Of a stretch of DNA of 64,000 nucleotides, positions 46,289 to 56,075 are shown in pieces. The stretch spans positions 124,001 to 188,000 of the forward strand of contig NZ_JAFIDN010000004.1 of the NCBI RefSeq assembly GCF_017921895.1, given 5' to 3'. Position numbers and translations under genes: made by a program. A model generated the notes under the pieces. That model had not been told where the DNA came from, ran no database searches, and was given only the letters and a program-made list of their open reading frames with translations. This DNA is from Natronogracilivirga saccharolytica. Its GTDB lineage: Bacteria; Bacteroidota; Rhodothermia; Balneolales; Natronogracilivirgulaceae. Within the stretch, counting starts at the first letter, position 1; each line of letters begins with the position of its first letter.

Positions 46289-46558
46289 GAAAGTAAATTT
46301 ACACAACTATCAAACCTGAAGCAAGACCTTGATTTTTAAACATTGCATTACAGGAGTATTTGTCCTGTCCGGCTCCGCGGAAAATACCGCCCGGATACAA
46401 AAAACAAGTCAAAACAATATTGACATTCGTCGAAACAACGGGTAATATTGAATAATAAACGGAAATGCAGCGCACCATTGAGTGCAGCTGCTGGCATCAA
46501 AACATAACAGACTGAATGGCATAACGTTACTACTTGTCACCTGCTTTTTATTTCACTA
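46289..46558. other. non-coding region between divergent trp leader and secretion cluster
   Basis: This 270-bp stretch has no supported ORF. It must hold the trp promoter (minus) and the promoter of the cluster at 46559 (plus). I found no full match to TTTG-N19-TAnnTTTG on either strand. Small palindromes are present (TAACGTTA at about 46522; GCAGCTGC at about 46486), but nothing decisive. Confidence 0.5.
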
Positions 46559-47398
46559 TTGTCTTCACCTCTTTACTTAGCTGTTTTGAGACATCCGTTC
46601 CGTTTCCCCTTCCCTGCCGCACATCTGCTGTGCCTTGTTGCATTTATTATGATTCTGTCCGGTTGTGATGAAACTGACGGACCTGTAAATGTTCTCAGCG
46701 AACATCCCGTAATTTCTGAGGTTTCTGTGAGCCCCGACTCTGTCACCTTTGATGATGACGCAGAAATCACGGATACACTTGTCACCTTTCACATATCCGT
46801 CACATCAGACCTGCCGGAAGATTATCTGCTGGTTGCATCGCTGGCCGCAGCAAATGACCGTTCCGAGCTGGACTCGGACACCCTGACAGCACCCGATACT
46901 CCCCAGCAGTTTCAGGGCACGCTTTCCAGGCAAATGAGCACCAATAACTTTGAGAACCTCGTGATCTACGTCTATCCACTCGGGCCGGACAACAGAGCAT
47001 ACGACCGCAACGAAACTACCATTTCTGTCCGCGGGGTGGACACAGGCGAGCCGAGAGTGCTTGAAGTCGACCACCCTGAAACGGTAATTATTCCAATGCC
47101 CGGCGAAGAAGACAACCGCTTTTTCATATCTGCAAAAGTGGAGCATACCATTTCACCTGATAACATCGACCGGGTCCAGCTCGAACTCTATGACCAGAGC
47201 GACGACCGGATTTTTGCATCCACCATGAGTGACAGCAATCCTGATTTCGGGAATGAACCCGGTGACAGCATATATGTACAGAACTTCAGTATAAACTCCG
47301 GCAATAATCCCGACACGTATACCATCGAGGTGCACGCCATCGATATTGCGGGAACTGTCAGCGACACACTCAGCTCAACACTTACCATCGCCCGATGA
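46559..47398 (+). CDS. lipoprotein with Ig-like strand-rich domains
   Basis: 279 residues from a TTG start; no in-frame ATG lies before the signal peptide. The lipoprotein signal ends in LLCLVAFIMILSGC. The mature part is acidic and strand-rich, with two or three probable Ig/cadherin-like domains (for example VISEVSVSPDSVTFDDDAE, and TYTIEVHAIDIAGTVSDT near the end). No enzyme motif is seen. The stop overlaps the next start as ATGA, so the two are translationally coupled. It may anchor or assist the exported protein downstream (inference). Confidence 0.72.
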   Translation: MSSPLYLAVLRHPFRFPFPAAHLLCLVAFIMILSGCDETDGPVNVLSEHPVISEVSVSPDSVTFDDDAEITDTLVTFHISVTSDLPEDYLLVASLAAANDRSELDSDTLTAPDTPQQFQGTLSRQMSTNNFENLVIYVYPLGPDNRAYDRNETTISVRGVDTGEPRVLEVDHPETVIIPMPGEEDNRFFISAKVEHTISPDNIDRVQLELYDQSDDRIFASTMSDSNPDFGNEPGDSIYVQNFSINSGNNPDTYTIEVHAIDIAGTVSDTLSSTLTIAR

Positions 47399-48966
47399 GA
47401 TTACTACCGGCATCCATATTTCTGATATTTTTCCTTGCGGTCTGCCTGTTTGCTGCGCCCCGGCCTTCTTTCGCTCAGATTGAACCCGGACAGATCTCCT
47501 CCCCTTACAACTCCATTTCACAAAACTCCATATCCAATATGGGTGCCTATGGTGATACGGTTTGGACGGGTCCAAGAATGTACTACAATGTGGCAAATGA
47601 TATGGACTGGCTGAAACCTGAGGGCGTAGACTCGGTGACTGACGGGCGCGGGCGCCTTTTTTCCATAGCACTTGCACAAGACAGTGTTATTGCCGGAATC
47701 GGATACACGGATACCCAGGGTGGCGAATCCGTTCAGGCACAGATGGGTTTCTACATTACCAGTGACGGCGGCTTGTCCTGGGAGCTTGTTGATACATCCC
47801 GGACGCTTGACCACCCGGATGACAACACCATCCGCTACGGCGGACAGGACCTTGAGATTGTACCTGTCATTGTACCCCAGCAATCCCCTCCCTATGTCGT
47901 TGATTTCCGGGGCGATGTTGCCTTTTTTGCCGGATGGGCCTCCGGAATCCGCAGAAGCACCGACTTTGGCCAGACCTGGGAACGCATCGTGCTTCCGCCA
48001 TTTGAGCTGGACCGTCTCGATCCGGAAGAAACATATGACTTTGTCATCGATCCCAGAGGTGACGGTCAGTCAAATAATTATCTCAATTTTCTTGGATTTT
48101 CGGTACTCATAGCAGAGGACGGACATGTTTACGCCGGAACCGCCGGAGGTATCAACATCTCCGACAATGCCCTTGACGCGCCGGCCGACAGCATTCGCTG
48201 GAGGCACATCCGGGCTAGCCGGGATCCTGACGGCCTTCTCGGAAACTGGGTGACGGCGATTCGGGAAAACTCTTATGACAACGCTGTCTGGATGACCAAC
48301 TGGTCAGCCATAACCGGCGAGGACACCGAGGGAATCGTAGCGACAAGGGATGCCGGTGAAACGTTTGAACAGCATCTTGCCGGTGAACGGATATATGATA
48401 TTGGATTTCGCGATGAAGCCATTTTTGCTGCAGGATCCAACGGCCTGTTTATCAGCAGAGACAACGGCCGCAACTGGCAGCAGACAAGCCGCATCCGCAG
48501 TCCGAACACATCAATGAAACCCGGAACGACGTACTACGCCGTGGCAAATGCTTCGGATCGCATCTGGATCGGCTCAAGCGACGGACTGGCATCGACAACC
48601 GATGACGGAGAGACCTGGGAAATTACAAGGGTGAATTTTCCGCTTGATGGCGAAAATCAGCACCAGGATGACGCACCTGATGTGGATACCTATGCATATC
48701 CCAACCCGTTTTCACCGCGGAATCATGATCTGGTGCGCATCAAATTTGAAACGGATTCCGACGCACCGGTCACCATACGACTGTATGATTTTTCCATGAA
48801 CCTTATACGGGTTCTGGACGAAAACAAACAACTCGGCCCCGGAACATATGAAGCGGTTTGGGATGGCACCGATGAGCAGGGCCGCAAAGTTGCAAACGGA
48901 ACGATATTTTATGAAATCGAAACCGGAAACGGCAGCAAAACAGGAAAAATCCTGGTACTCGAATGA
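47395..48966 (+). CDS. exported Asp-box propeller protein with T9SS/FlgD-like C-terminal domain
   Basis: 523 residues. A signal peptide (LIFFLAVCLFAAPRPSFAQ) is followed by a beta-propeller-like region with at least five Asp-boxes (S/T-x-D-x-G-x-x-W/F): TSDGGLSW, STDFGQTW, TRDAGETF, SRDNGRNW and TTDDGETW. The last 90 residues begin YAYPNPFSPR and include YEAVWDGTDEQGRKVANGTI and GKILVLE, the pattern of FlgD-like Ig and type A T9SS sorting domains. It is probably secreted or surface-displayed. Two PorV-like proteins follow, which is the expected context for a T9SS substrate. Confidence 0.8.
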   Translation: MRLLPASIFLIFFLAVCLFAAPRPSFAQIEPGQISSPYNSISQNSISNMGAYGDTVWTGPRMYYNVANDMDWLKPEGVDSVTDGRGRLFSIALAQDSVIAGIGYTDTQGGESVQAQMGFYITSDGGLSWELVDTSRTLDHPDDNTIRYGGQDLEIVPVIVPQQSPPYVVDFRGDVAFFAGWASGIRRSTDFGQTWERIVLPPFELDRLDPEETYDFVIDPRGDGQSNNYLNFLGFSVLIAEDGHVYAGTAGGINISDNALDAPADSIRWRHIRASRDPDGLLGNWVTAIRENSYDNAVWMTNWSAITGEDTEGIVATRDAGETFEQHLAGERIYDIGFRDEAIFAAGSNGLFISRDNGRNWQQTSRIRSPNTSMKPGTTYYAVANASDRIWIGSSDGLASTTDDGETWEITRVNFPLDGENQHQDDAPDVDTYAYPNPFSPRNHDLVRIKFETDSDAPVTIRLYDFSMNLIRVLDENKQLGPGTYEAVWDGTDEQGRKVANGTIFYEIETGNGSKTGKILVLE

Positions 48967-48981
48967 ATCTTGTTAGATTGA

Positions 48982-50115
48982 ATGAACTCTCTTGAATCCA
49001 TAACACCTGAAAGAAAATGCCGGACCGGCTCTGCGAATCCGCCCCTGTACCGGAGCGGCATACATAAAGCTCACCGCACATTGTTTGTCACGATGGTAGC
49101 TGCCTTGATAATCATGGTTTTTTCTGTTGATGTTCATGCTCAGAGCGGTGGTTTCAGCGGTGCGTTTACGAGGATGGGATTTGGTGCAAGGGGCATGGCA
49201 ATGGGCAATGCCATCGGGTCCGTATCCCAGGACGGCGTTTACGCTCACTACAACCCTGCACTTTCTGCCGATATCACGAATAATCAGTTTGATCTGGGCA
49301 CGGCGCTGATGTCGTTCGACCGCTCGCTTCATTCCGTGAACGCAACATTCCCGCTGCCCCCCAATGCCGGACTCAGCTTCGGATTGCTCAACGCCAATGT
49401 CTATGACATTGACGGCCGGACCAGCAGCGGATACCACACGGATTATCTGTCCACCCACGAGTTTCAGTTTTTTGCAGCATTTGGCATCAGCATCAACCCG
49501 CGAATCCGCCTTGGCGCTTCGGTCAAACTTCAGCTGGCCAGTTTCCATGAAGAGATCAGCAATTCCACTGGCGCCGGGTTTGATATCGGCATGATCCTGA
49601 GTCCCACCGACTCCTGGAGAATTGGATTCGCTGCCCAGGATCTTGTCTCCGAATACTCATGGAACACATCAGACCTGTATGGCGGACAGGACGGTCGCAG
49701 CAAATCAGATCCGTTTCCTAACCGCTTCCGGCTGTCCACATCCTACAGATTTGCGGAAACCGGACTGACTCTCAGCTCTGAATATGAAATCCAGCGGCAA
49801 AGCTCCGAATATCAGCGCTTGCAGGTCGCATCAGGCGTGCTGCCACCGCGCAACTCCCGCCAGACCGATAACATTACTACCAGCAGCCATCAAATCCGCT
49901 TCGGAGCATCCTGGGATGCCCATGAGCGAATTACCCTGAGAGGAGGCTGGGAGGTTCTGGACCTGGACTTCCTTGAGGAGACCCATAAAGTAAGCGCCGG
50001 ATTCTCTGTGCATCTTCCGTATGATGCGCTGAGCCCTTCCATTGATTATGCTTTTGTAAGAGAACCGATGGGAATTGCTGGAATGCATGTTTTAAATTTG
50101 AGATTATCTCTGTAA
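48982..50115 (+). CDS. PorV/PorQ-family outer-membrane protein (first copy)
   Basis: 377 residues. The signal peptide ends at about VDVHAQ after a 33-residue N-terminal extension. The mature start GFSGAFTRMGFGARGMAMGNA, then a YAHYNPAL motif, is typical of PorV/PorQ (UPF0164) barrels, which carry T9SS substrates or link to the attachment complex. The rest shows the alternating strands of a 14-strand barrel of FadL type. The start is 15 bp after the propeller gene. Confidence 0.82.
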   Translation: MNSLESITPERKCRTGSANPPLYRSGIHKAHRTLFVTMVAALIIMVFSVDVHAQSGGFSGAFTRMGFGARGMAMGNAIGSVSQDGVYAHYNPALSADITNNQFDLGTALMSFDRSLHSVNATFPLPPNAGLSFGLLNANVYDIDGRTSSGYHTDYLSTHEFQFFAAFGISINPRIRLGASVKLQLASFHEEISNSTGAGFDIGMILSPTDSWRIGFAAQDLVSEYSWNTSDLYGGQDGRSKSDPFPNRFRLSTSYRFAETGLTLSSEYEIQRQSSEYQRLQVASGVLPPRNSRQTDNITTSSHQIRFGASWDAHERITLRGGWEVLDLDFLEETHKVSAGFSVHLPYDALSPSIDYAFVREPMGIAGMHVLNLRLSL

Positions 50116-50147
50116 CAGAAACTGTAACGGATGCCACAGGCAACTGC

Positions 50148-51146
50148 GTGAAACAAAGAAATTCTGACTCCCTGAATAAGATGACAAAAAGAATCCTGAC
50201 GGCGGCATTACTCTTACTGATAACTACTCCGGTACTGCATGCGGGAGGCGGGCAGACTACCGGAATGCAGTTCCTCCTGACAGGCCCTTCAGCCCATAAT
50301 ATGGGAATTTCCGAAGGAAATACGGCTTCTTTGTCCGGGGCATCCTCCATATTCCTGAACCCGTCCATGCTGGCACTGGAAAAACAGAGCAGTGCAACCA
50401 TTTCATATATGATATGGCCCGCAACGGACACACAGAACAGTTTTGCAGGACTTGCTTACCGCAGGGATAACGACGCCTTCGGTGTCGCATTCATGTCATC
50501 GCTGATCGATGATGTTGCGTTCCGGCAAAATCCGACCCAAAACCCTGACGGGACTTTTTCAGTCAGATATTTTTCTGTTGCTACCTCCTATGCCCGCAAT
50601 ATCGGTCCGCTATCTCTGGGATTGACCGGCATGTATCTGCACGAACAGTATTTTCAGCAAGACGCAGGCGGATACGGGCTCAATGCCGGGGTTGGCATGA
50701 ACATCTTTGACGAGCGCGTCAGGCTTGGTGCATCGCTTAGAAACCTGGGATCCATGGATGAGCTTTCCGAGACGGCTACGGAGCTGCCGACCATGCTGAG
50801 TTTTGGCGCGGACATCCGGTTTCTTCAGTTTTCCACGACAGCTGCCGATGATGAAATTCCGCTATTGGTATCATTCATAGGTGATTTCAATCTTCCGTTG
50901 AATGAATTCGAGCCTGAAGATGGCTCCATCAGTCCTCAAAAAGACGGTTATTTCAACCTGGGAATGGAGCTCAGGGTTTCAGATTTAATTGATCTGAGGG
51001 GCGGGTATCGCACCGGTGAGACAGAACGCCGGTTCAGCCTGGGAGCCGGATTACTGATAAGTGAGTTCTATTTTAATTATGCCTTCATGCCTTATGAAAC
51101 CGGGTTCGGAACCGCTCACGCCATAAGCCTGCAGTACAACTTCTGA
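50148..51146 (+). CDS. PorV/PorQ-family outer-membrane protein (second copy)
   Basis: 332 residues from a GTG at 50148. An ATG at 50181 (MTKRILTAALLLLITTPVLHA) gives a more ordinary signal peptide and may be the true start. The mature protein has the family features GPSAHNMGISEGNTA and SSIFLNPSML, then barrel strands ending in ISLQYNF with a C-terminal Phe. It is diverged from the first copy, so the two probably have separate tasks. It is the last gene of the four-gene cluster and is convergent with pssA. Confidence 0.82.
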   Translation: MKQRNSDSLNKMTKRILTAALLLLITTPVLHAGGGQTTGMQFLLTGPSAHNMGISEGNTASLSGASSIFLNPSMLALEKQSSATISYMIWPATDTQNSFAGLAYRRDNDAFGVAFMSSLIDDVAFRQNPTQNPDGTFSVRYFSVATSYARNIGPLSLGLTGMYLHEQYFQQDAGGYGLNAGVGMNIFDERVRLGASLRNLGSMDELSETATELPTMLSFGADIRFLQFSTTAADDEIPLLVSFIGDFNLPLNEFEPEDGSISPQKDGYFNLGMELRVSDLIDLRGGYRTGETERRFSLGAGLLISEFYFNYAFMPYETGFGTAHAISLQYNF

Positions 51147-51221
51147 TCTTCTCCGTAAGCAGGGCGGCAGAATAGCTAATGGCATAATTGCCTGATTGCC
51201 GGCTGATCCCGTCTGGCAGCC

Positions 51222-52052
51222 TCAGCCCTGAACCGGCTCCTCGTGAATCTCCTTCCAGAAACGGATCAGGGCCATGACGACCCCCTTGAAAATGAAAATG
51301 GAAAAAACCAGTATCAGTCCGTATTCCTGAAGCATGATAACAGCAATGAAATAGAATATAAACAGATAAACCCTTCCTCTGTGCTTGCGCAGATGGCCTT
51401 TTTTGAACTTGGGGATTTTGTCAAAGGGAACCGTGCTTACCATCAGCAGAGAGAGCAACAGAATAACCGGAATAATGACACTGTTGATTCCGTACTTGAA
51501 CCCTTCAAACAATGCACCGCTGTCCTGAAAAATGAGAAACAGAGCGACAAGCATCATGGCCATTGCCGGAATCGGCAGCCCCTTGAAATAGTCCGGATCT
51601 TCAATACGGGCATCCACGTTAAACCGCGCCAGCCGCATCGATCCGCAGATAACGGGTAACGCAGACACGATGATTCCTATGATCATCAATTCATTGAGAG
51701 AATGGCTGTAGAACAGAAATCCCGGAGCCACACCGAAAGAAACCATATCACTCAGAGAATCCAGCTCAATACCAAACTCTGATGTTGCATTGGCAAGCCT
51801 TGCCATGAAACCATCCATCATATCAAAGACGGCAGCCAGTACAATCAGCCAGGCACCAAACTCAATCTTGCCCTCATAAATCTGTACGATAGCAACAAAA
51901 CCGCAGAACAGGTTCATCAGGGTAAAAAAACTCGGAACAACAGCCCTCGGAATGGGTTTGCGGAACTTCTGACGCAAGTGGTCATTTCTCAGTTGCCTGC
52001 GCAATTTTCTTTTTTCAGGATTCATCATCTCCCGTATTCCAGGTTTCAGCAA
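51222..52052 (-). CDS. pssA: CDP-diacylglycerol-serine O-phosphatidyltransferase
   Basis: 276 residues with about six to eight membrane helices. The CDP-alcohol phosphatidyltransferase signature is complete (DMMDGFMARLANATSEFG, then ELDSLSD). It makes phosphatidylserine from CDP-diacylglycerol and serine. It lies directly downstream of psd, whose product converts phosphatidylserine to phosphatidylethanolamine. An inner ATG at 52028 is an alternative start. Confidence 0.93.
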   Translation of the reverse strand: MLKPGIREMMNPEKRKLRRQLRNDHLRQKFRKPIPRAVVPSFFTLMNLFCGFVAIVQIYEGKIEFGAWLIVLAAVFDMMDGFMARLANATSEFGIELDSLSDMVSFGVAPGFLFYSHSLNELMIIGIIVSALPVICGSMRLARFNVDARIEDPDYFKGLPIPAMAMMLVALFLIFQDSGALFEGFKYGINSVIIPVILLLSLLMVSTVPFDKIPKFKKGHLRKHRGRVYLFIFYFIAVIMLQEYGLILVFSIFIFKGVVMALIRFWKEIHEEPVQG

Positions 52053-52096
52053 TAGTTACAGCGGTGAAACCGCAGTGCGGCTTTCCGGGTCAAAGA

Positions 52097-52741
52097 TCAT
52101 AAACGGCCCAGGATGGTCTCTCCGCCCCTCGTGCGGTCTCCTTCACTTACCAGGACTTCCATGTCGTCAGGCACAAGTATATCCATCCGGGAGCCAAATT
52201 TCATGATGCCGAACCGGTCACCGGCACTGACTTCATCCCCTTCCTTCGTATGAAATACGATGCGGCGGGCTACGAAACCGGTGATCTGGCGATAAAAAAT
52301 CGGCACGCCGCTCGGATGTCTGATGCCGAATTCGGCACGCTCATTCAGTTCCGAAGCCTTGGGGTGCCAGGCAACCAGATACTTTCCCGGATGATAGGAA
52401 ACATGTTCGACCTTTCCGGAAACAGGATAGCGGTTTACATGGACATCGCCCAGTGAAAGAAAAATGGTTATCTGCCGGGCACTTCTCCCCAGATAGGTGT
52501 CCTCTCTGACATCATCAACAGAAATCACTTTTCCGTCTGCCGGTGCCAGAACAAAGTCGCCTTCCGGGATGCTGCGCTCAGGATCGCGGAAGAAGAACAG
52601 CGTAAAACCGCTCAGGCCGACGCCTGCCAGATAAAGGAGGATAGAAAACGCATTGTTCAGTATCCAGCCTATGGCAATAATTATCAGTGAAAGGAACAGT
52701 ACGGCAACAATAACGGGAACACCATCCTTTGCAAATCTCAT
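52097..52741 (-). CDS. psd: phosphatidylserine decarboxylase proenzyme
   Basis: 214 residues, the short archaeal/Bacteroidota-type form. Two N-terminal membrane helices precede the catalytic part. The autocleavage site that makes the pyruvoyl group is Gly183-Ser184 (MKFGSRMDI), and the catalytic His is probably in LGDVHVNRYP. It makes phosphatidylethanolamine. The start is 4 bp from the rseP stop and pssA follows by 44 bp, so the two lipid genes are co-transcribed. Confidence 0.93.
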   Translation of the reverse strand: MRFAKDGVPVIVAVLFLSLIIIAIGWILNNAFSILLYLAGVGLSGFTLFFFRDPERSIPEGDFVLAPADGKVISVDDVREDTYLGRSARQITIFLSLGDVHVNRYPVSGKVEHVSYHPGKYLVAWHPKASELNERAEFGIRHPSGVPIFYRQITGFVARRIVFHTKEGDEVSAGDRFGIMKFGSRMDILVPDDMEVLVSEGDRTRGGETILGRL

Positions 52742-52744
52742 ATG

Positions 52745-54097
52745 TCAGTTAACTACGTGTCTGAGGATATCATTGAATGTGACAAAGATCATAAGACTGA
52801 TCAACAAAATAAAGCCGATTTGCTGAAGTGCCATTCGCACTTTCATTGATGGTTCCCTTCGTGTTACCGCTTCGTATATAAGAAACATTAGATGCCCTCC
52901 GTCCAGCATCGGAATAGGCAGGATATTCATCAGGGCAAGGGTGATGCTCAGAAAAGCCGTGAAATTCCAGAAGCCCAGTGCACCCCCGCGTTCGGTCACT
53001 TCGGCCGTCACGGATGCAATGGCTACCGGTCCGCCGAGGTTTTCCCGTACGGATATGGTGCCGGTCAGCAGCTGGCGAAAACCGTTTATAATGCCGAAGA
53101 GCGTGTCATGGGCCTGATTAACCCCCTCTCTGATAGAACCGAAGACCCCAAAGCTGATGGTTTCGTATCCGAAGTACTGATGAGGATCCACAATTGCGAT
53201 GCCGATTACCCTTCTTTCCGGTTCGGGACTGATGGTCTTTTCGAGGGTGTCGGAGTTTCGTCTCACGGTAAAGAGCATCTCTTCCCCGCCGGCCTGTATT
53301 TTCTCAACCATTTGTGCCCAGTATCCTATTTCCTCACCGTCAATGGCAATAATCTCATCGCCTTCCTGCAAACCGGCTTTTTCAGCCGGGGTGTCCTCGG
53401 CTACAGCCCCCACTTTGCTGGGCAGGGCATTTTGAAGTTCCAGAAACTCCGGATTCCTGGCCAGGTAATCCAGAAAGTCTGCCGGCGGTTCAATGGTGAT
53501 CATTTCACCGTCGCGCTCAACAGTGAATGACAGCGATCTGCTGGTAATATCGCTCATGGAAAAAAACTGTCCGCGCCGGACATATTCAATTTCCTTGTCA
53601 TTCACAGCTACAAGGCGATCACCCGTCTCAAAGCCTACATCGGCGGCAGTCGATGTATCCGGAATATACATTCCCTGGATGTTTTCAGCGGGAATCTGAT
53701 TGACCCCGTGAGAAAATGTGATAACGGCAAAAATCGCATAGGCAAGCAGCATGTTGAATATCACACCGGCTGTGATGACAATCATGCGCTGCCAGACAGG
53801 TTTGCTTCTGTATTCGTAATCCTTGGGTTCGGAGGCCTCAAAACTGTCATCCATGCTCTCATCAACCATTCCGGATATTTTTACATATCCCCCCAGGGGC
53901 AGAGCGGAGATACAGTAATCGGTATCTCCCTTTTTGACTCCGACAAGGCGTGGCGGAAAACCGATGGAAAAACGCTCAACTCTCATTCCGAAAAGTTTAG
54001 CGGCAAGAAAATGACCCAGTTCGTGAACCAGCACCAGAATAAAGATAGCTGCTACAAAAATGAGTACGGTCTGTAGGATGCTGAAGATTACTTCCAT
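52745..54097 (-). CDS. rseP: site-2 intramembrane metalloprotease RseP
   Basis: 450 residues from the ATG at 54097; a longer frame to 54136 overlaps dxr. The zinc motif HELGH (25-29) is in the first membrane helix, and the second motif MLDGGHLMF is near the end. Two PDZ-like regions lie between (about 130-200 and 210-290, with EKAGLQEGDEIIAIDG). It cleaves membrane proteins within the bilayer, often anti-sigma factors or remnant signal peptides. The order dxr-rseP is common in bacteria. Confidence 0.94.
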   Translation of the reverse strand: MEVIFSILQTVLIFVAAIFILVLVHELGHFLAAKLFGMRVERFSIGFPPRLVGVKKGDTDYCISALPLGGYVKISGMVDESMDDSFEASEPKDYEYRSKPVWQRMIVITAGVIFNMLLAYAIFAVITFSHGVNQIPAENIQGMYIPDTSTAADVGFETGDRLVAVNDKEIEYVRRGQFFSMSDITSRSLSFTVERDGEMITIEPPADFLDYLARNPEFLELQNALPSKVGAVAEDTPAEKAGLQEGDEIIAIDGEEIGYWAQMVEKIQAGGEEMLFTVRRNSDTLEKTISPEPERRVIGIAIVDPHQYFGYETISFGVFGSIREGVNQAHDTLFGIINGFRQLLTGTISVRENLGGPVAIASVTAEVTERGGALGFWNFTAFLSITLALMNILPIPMLDGGHLMFLIYEAVTRREPSMKVRMALQQIGFILLISLMIFVTFNDILRHVVN

Positions 54098-54119
54098 GTA
54101 TATATCGTCGCGTTTTTTT

Positions 54120-55271
54120 TCAAATATCCCGGGCAACTGCCCTTGTCTGCTGATCGACCTCTTCCAGAGACTCTACTGATAACGTTTCACCTGGTGATAT
54201 ATGAGAAAGGCTCTCAGCTACAATCCGGGAGATCTGAATATAAGAAATTTCTTCATTCAGAAATCGTTCTACTGCAATCTCATTTGCAGCATTAAGAATT
54301 GCCGGGGCATGGCCTCCGGTCCGGATGGCCTGCAAGGCAAGATCATAACAGGGAAAACGGCGGGTATCAACCGGTTCGAAAGTCAGCTGCTGATGCTCGG
54401 CCCAGTTTATATGCCGGGATGGCAGCGGCCAGCGATCCGGATAGCTCAGAGCATATTGAATAGGAAGCCGCATATCCGGCAAACCAAGCTGCGCTTTCAT
54501 GGACCCGTCATTGAACAGCACCATGGAGTGAACTATGCTTTGCGGATGTATGACAGCCTCAATTTTTTCTAACGGAAGGCCAAATAACCAATGAGCCTCA
54601 ATAACCTCCAGTCCCTTATTCATCATCGTCGCAGAGTCGATGGTAATTTTCGCTCCCATGTCCCAGTTGGGATGTTTCAGCGCATCCCGAACACCTGCGT
54701 TCTTTAAGTTATCGATGGACCAGGTGCGAAATGGCCCGCCGCTGGCGGTGATGATCAGTTTTTCCAGGGTATCTGTGTCTTCCCCAACCAAACATTGCAG
54801 TATGGCACTGTGCTCGGAGTCAATCGGAATGAGCCTGTCATAATGTCCGTTCAGATAGGGTGCGAGCAACGCCCCACCAACAACGAGGGATTCCTTATTG
54901 GCAAGTGCTACTTTTTTTCCCGCAGCCAGGGCCGAAACAGTGGGGCGAAACCCGGAAAAACCAACCAGGCTGTTGATAACCGAATCAGGTTCATCACTGC
55001 TCACAAGTTCTTCAATGATACCGGCACCACCGCTGAGAATCTCGGTTTCATTATGCAATAGCGAGGACTGCAGCTCACCAAGCTTCTGATCATCTTTCAG
55101 AAAGGCATAAGCTGGTTTGAATTCGTTGATTTGTTCAGCCAGCAGCTTCCAGTTAGTGTTTGCAGTAAGTGCAAACACTTCCAGCTTGTCCGGTTGAGAC
55201 CTGACAATGTCCAGTGTCTGGGTTCCGATGGAACCGGTTGAGCCAAGTATAATCAGTTTTTTAGAATTCAC
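54120..55271 (-). CDS. dxr: 1-deoxy-D-xylulose 5-phosphate reductoisomerase
   Basis: 383 residues. The NADPH-binding loop is GSTGSIGTQTLD, and the metal and substrate motifs include LIPIDSEHSAI, ITASGGPF and MNKGLEVIEAHWLF. It makes methylerythritol phosphate, so isoprenoids come from the MEP pathway. The stop is 22 bp before rseP. Confidence 0.96.
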   Translation of the reverse strand: MNSKKLIILGSTGSIGTQTLDIVRSQPDKLEVFALTANTNWKLLAEQINEFKPAYAFLKDDQKLGELQSSLLHNETEILSGGAGIIEELVSSDEPDSVINSLVGFSGFRPTVSALAAGKKVALANKESLVVGGALLAPYLNGHYDRLIPIDSEHSAILQCLVGEDTDTLEKLIITASGGPFRTWSIDNLKNAGVRDALKHPNWDMGAKITIDSATMMNKGLEVIEAHWLFGLPLEKIEAVIHPQSIVHSMVLFNDGSMKAQLGLPDMRLPIQYALSYPDRWPLPSRHINWAEHQQLTFEPVDTRRFPCYDLALQAIRTGGHAPAILNAANEIAVERFLNEEISYIQISRIVAESLSHISPGETLSVESLEEVDQQTRAVARDI

Positions 55272-55351
55272 TGGCGTATCTGAATCTGTTGATAATGTTC
55301 ATGGGTGCAATCGCAATAACAATCCCATTGTTTTCCGGAAAATAATCTTGA

Positions 55352-56074
55352 TTATGTAAGAACAATGACTCCAAGCATTCGTCCGCTGGCTGTGCCGTCT
55401 CTTCGGTAAGAGTGTAATGATTCGGCCGTCCGGTAAGTACAACGTTCGTCGCACTTGACGGCTTCTTCGGACATTCCGCTGACAAGCAGTTCATGTTTCA
55501 GAAAACCCTGCAAATCCACATGAGGCTTTGGGAAGGACCGGTCAACGAAACGGGCGGGAAACTGTGAGGCTACCTCATCCCCGACTTCAAACATATCCTT
55601 GCTGATGCATGGACTTACATAGGCTTCCATCACATCCGGTTCCGCTCCAAACGTCATCATTTTGTTTACTGCTTTGGAGATGATACCTGCAGATGCCCCT
55701 CTCCAGCCTGCATGTACGGCGGCAATAACCCGGTGCACTCTGTCTGCCAGCAATACTGCCGCGCAGTCGGCCACCAGAACTCCGACGGCAAGATCAGGTT
55801 TGTCAGTTACCAGTCCATCCGTTTTTTCATATATGTCCGGTTCTTCCGTATACACTATGTTAGTGCCATGCACCTGCTTGCCCATACTCAGCTTAAGCGG
55901 GTGATGTCCAAGATATTCTGAAGATGTAACTCTGTTTGCCTCGAGAGCCTGGATGGCATCCGATCCGGTTTCCACATTGGTCACTGAGCGCAGCCGATAC
56001 CCGTCTTTTTCGGCATTTTTATCAATAAATGCGGCCAGTACCTCCCTGTGCTGCGTCCAAAAGTGTGTCATCAT
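55352..56074 (-). CDS. pgeF: peptidoglycan editing factor PgeF (YfiH/DUF152)
   Basis: 240 residues. The metal-binding residues are in the family motifs KQVHGTNIV, LVADCAAVLLAD and IAAVHAGWRGA, with a later YVSPCISKDMFEVG. PgeF removes wrongly inserted residues from peptidoglycan precursors; related proteins act as purine nucleoside enzymes. The start lies 1 bp after the aroE stop, so the genes are tightly coupled. Confidence 0.92.
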   Translation of the reverse strand: MMTHFWTQHREVLAAFIDKNAEKDGYRLRSVTNVETGSDAIQALEANRVTSSEYLGHHPLKLSMGKQVHGTNIVYTEEPDIYEKTDGLVTDKPDLAVGVLVADCAAVLLADRVHRVIAAVHAGWRGASAGIISKAVNKMMTFGAEPDVMEAYVSPCISKDMFEVGDEVASQFPARFVDRSFPKPHVDLQGFLKHELLVSGMSEEAVKCDERCTYRTAESLHSYRRDGTASGRMLGVIVLT

Positions 56075-56075
56075 T

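Noticed and set aside
46441-46558. Small palindromes (TAACGTTA, GCAGCTGC) as operators of the divergent promoters
   Set aside because: They are only 8 bp long, not repeated and not linked to any recognisable promoter; expected by chance.
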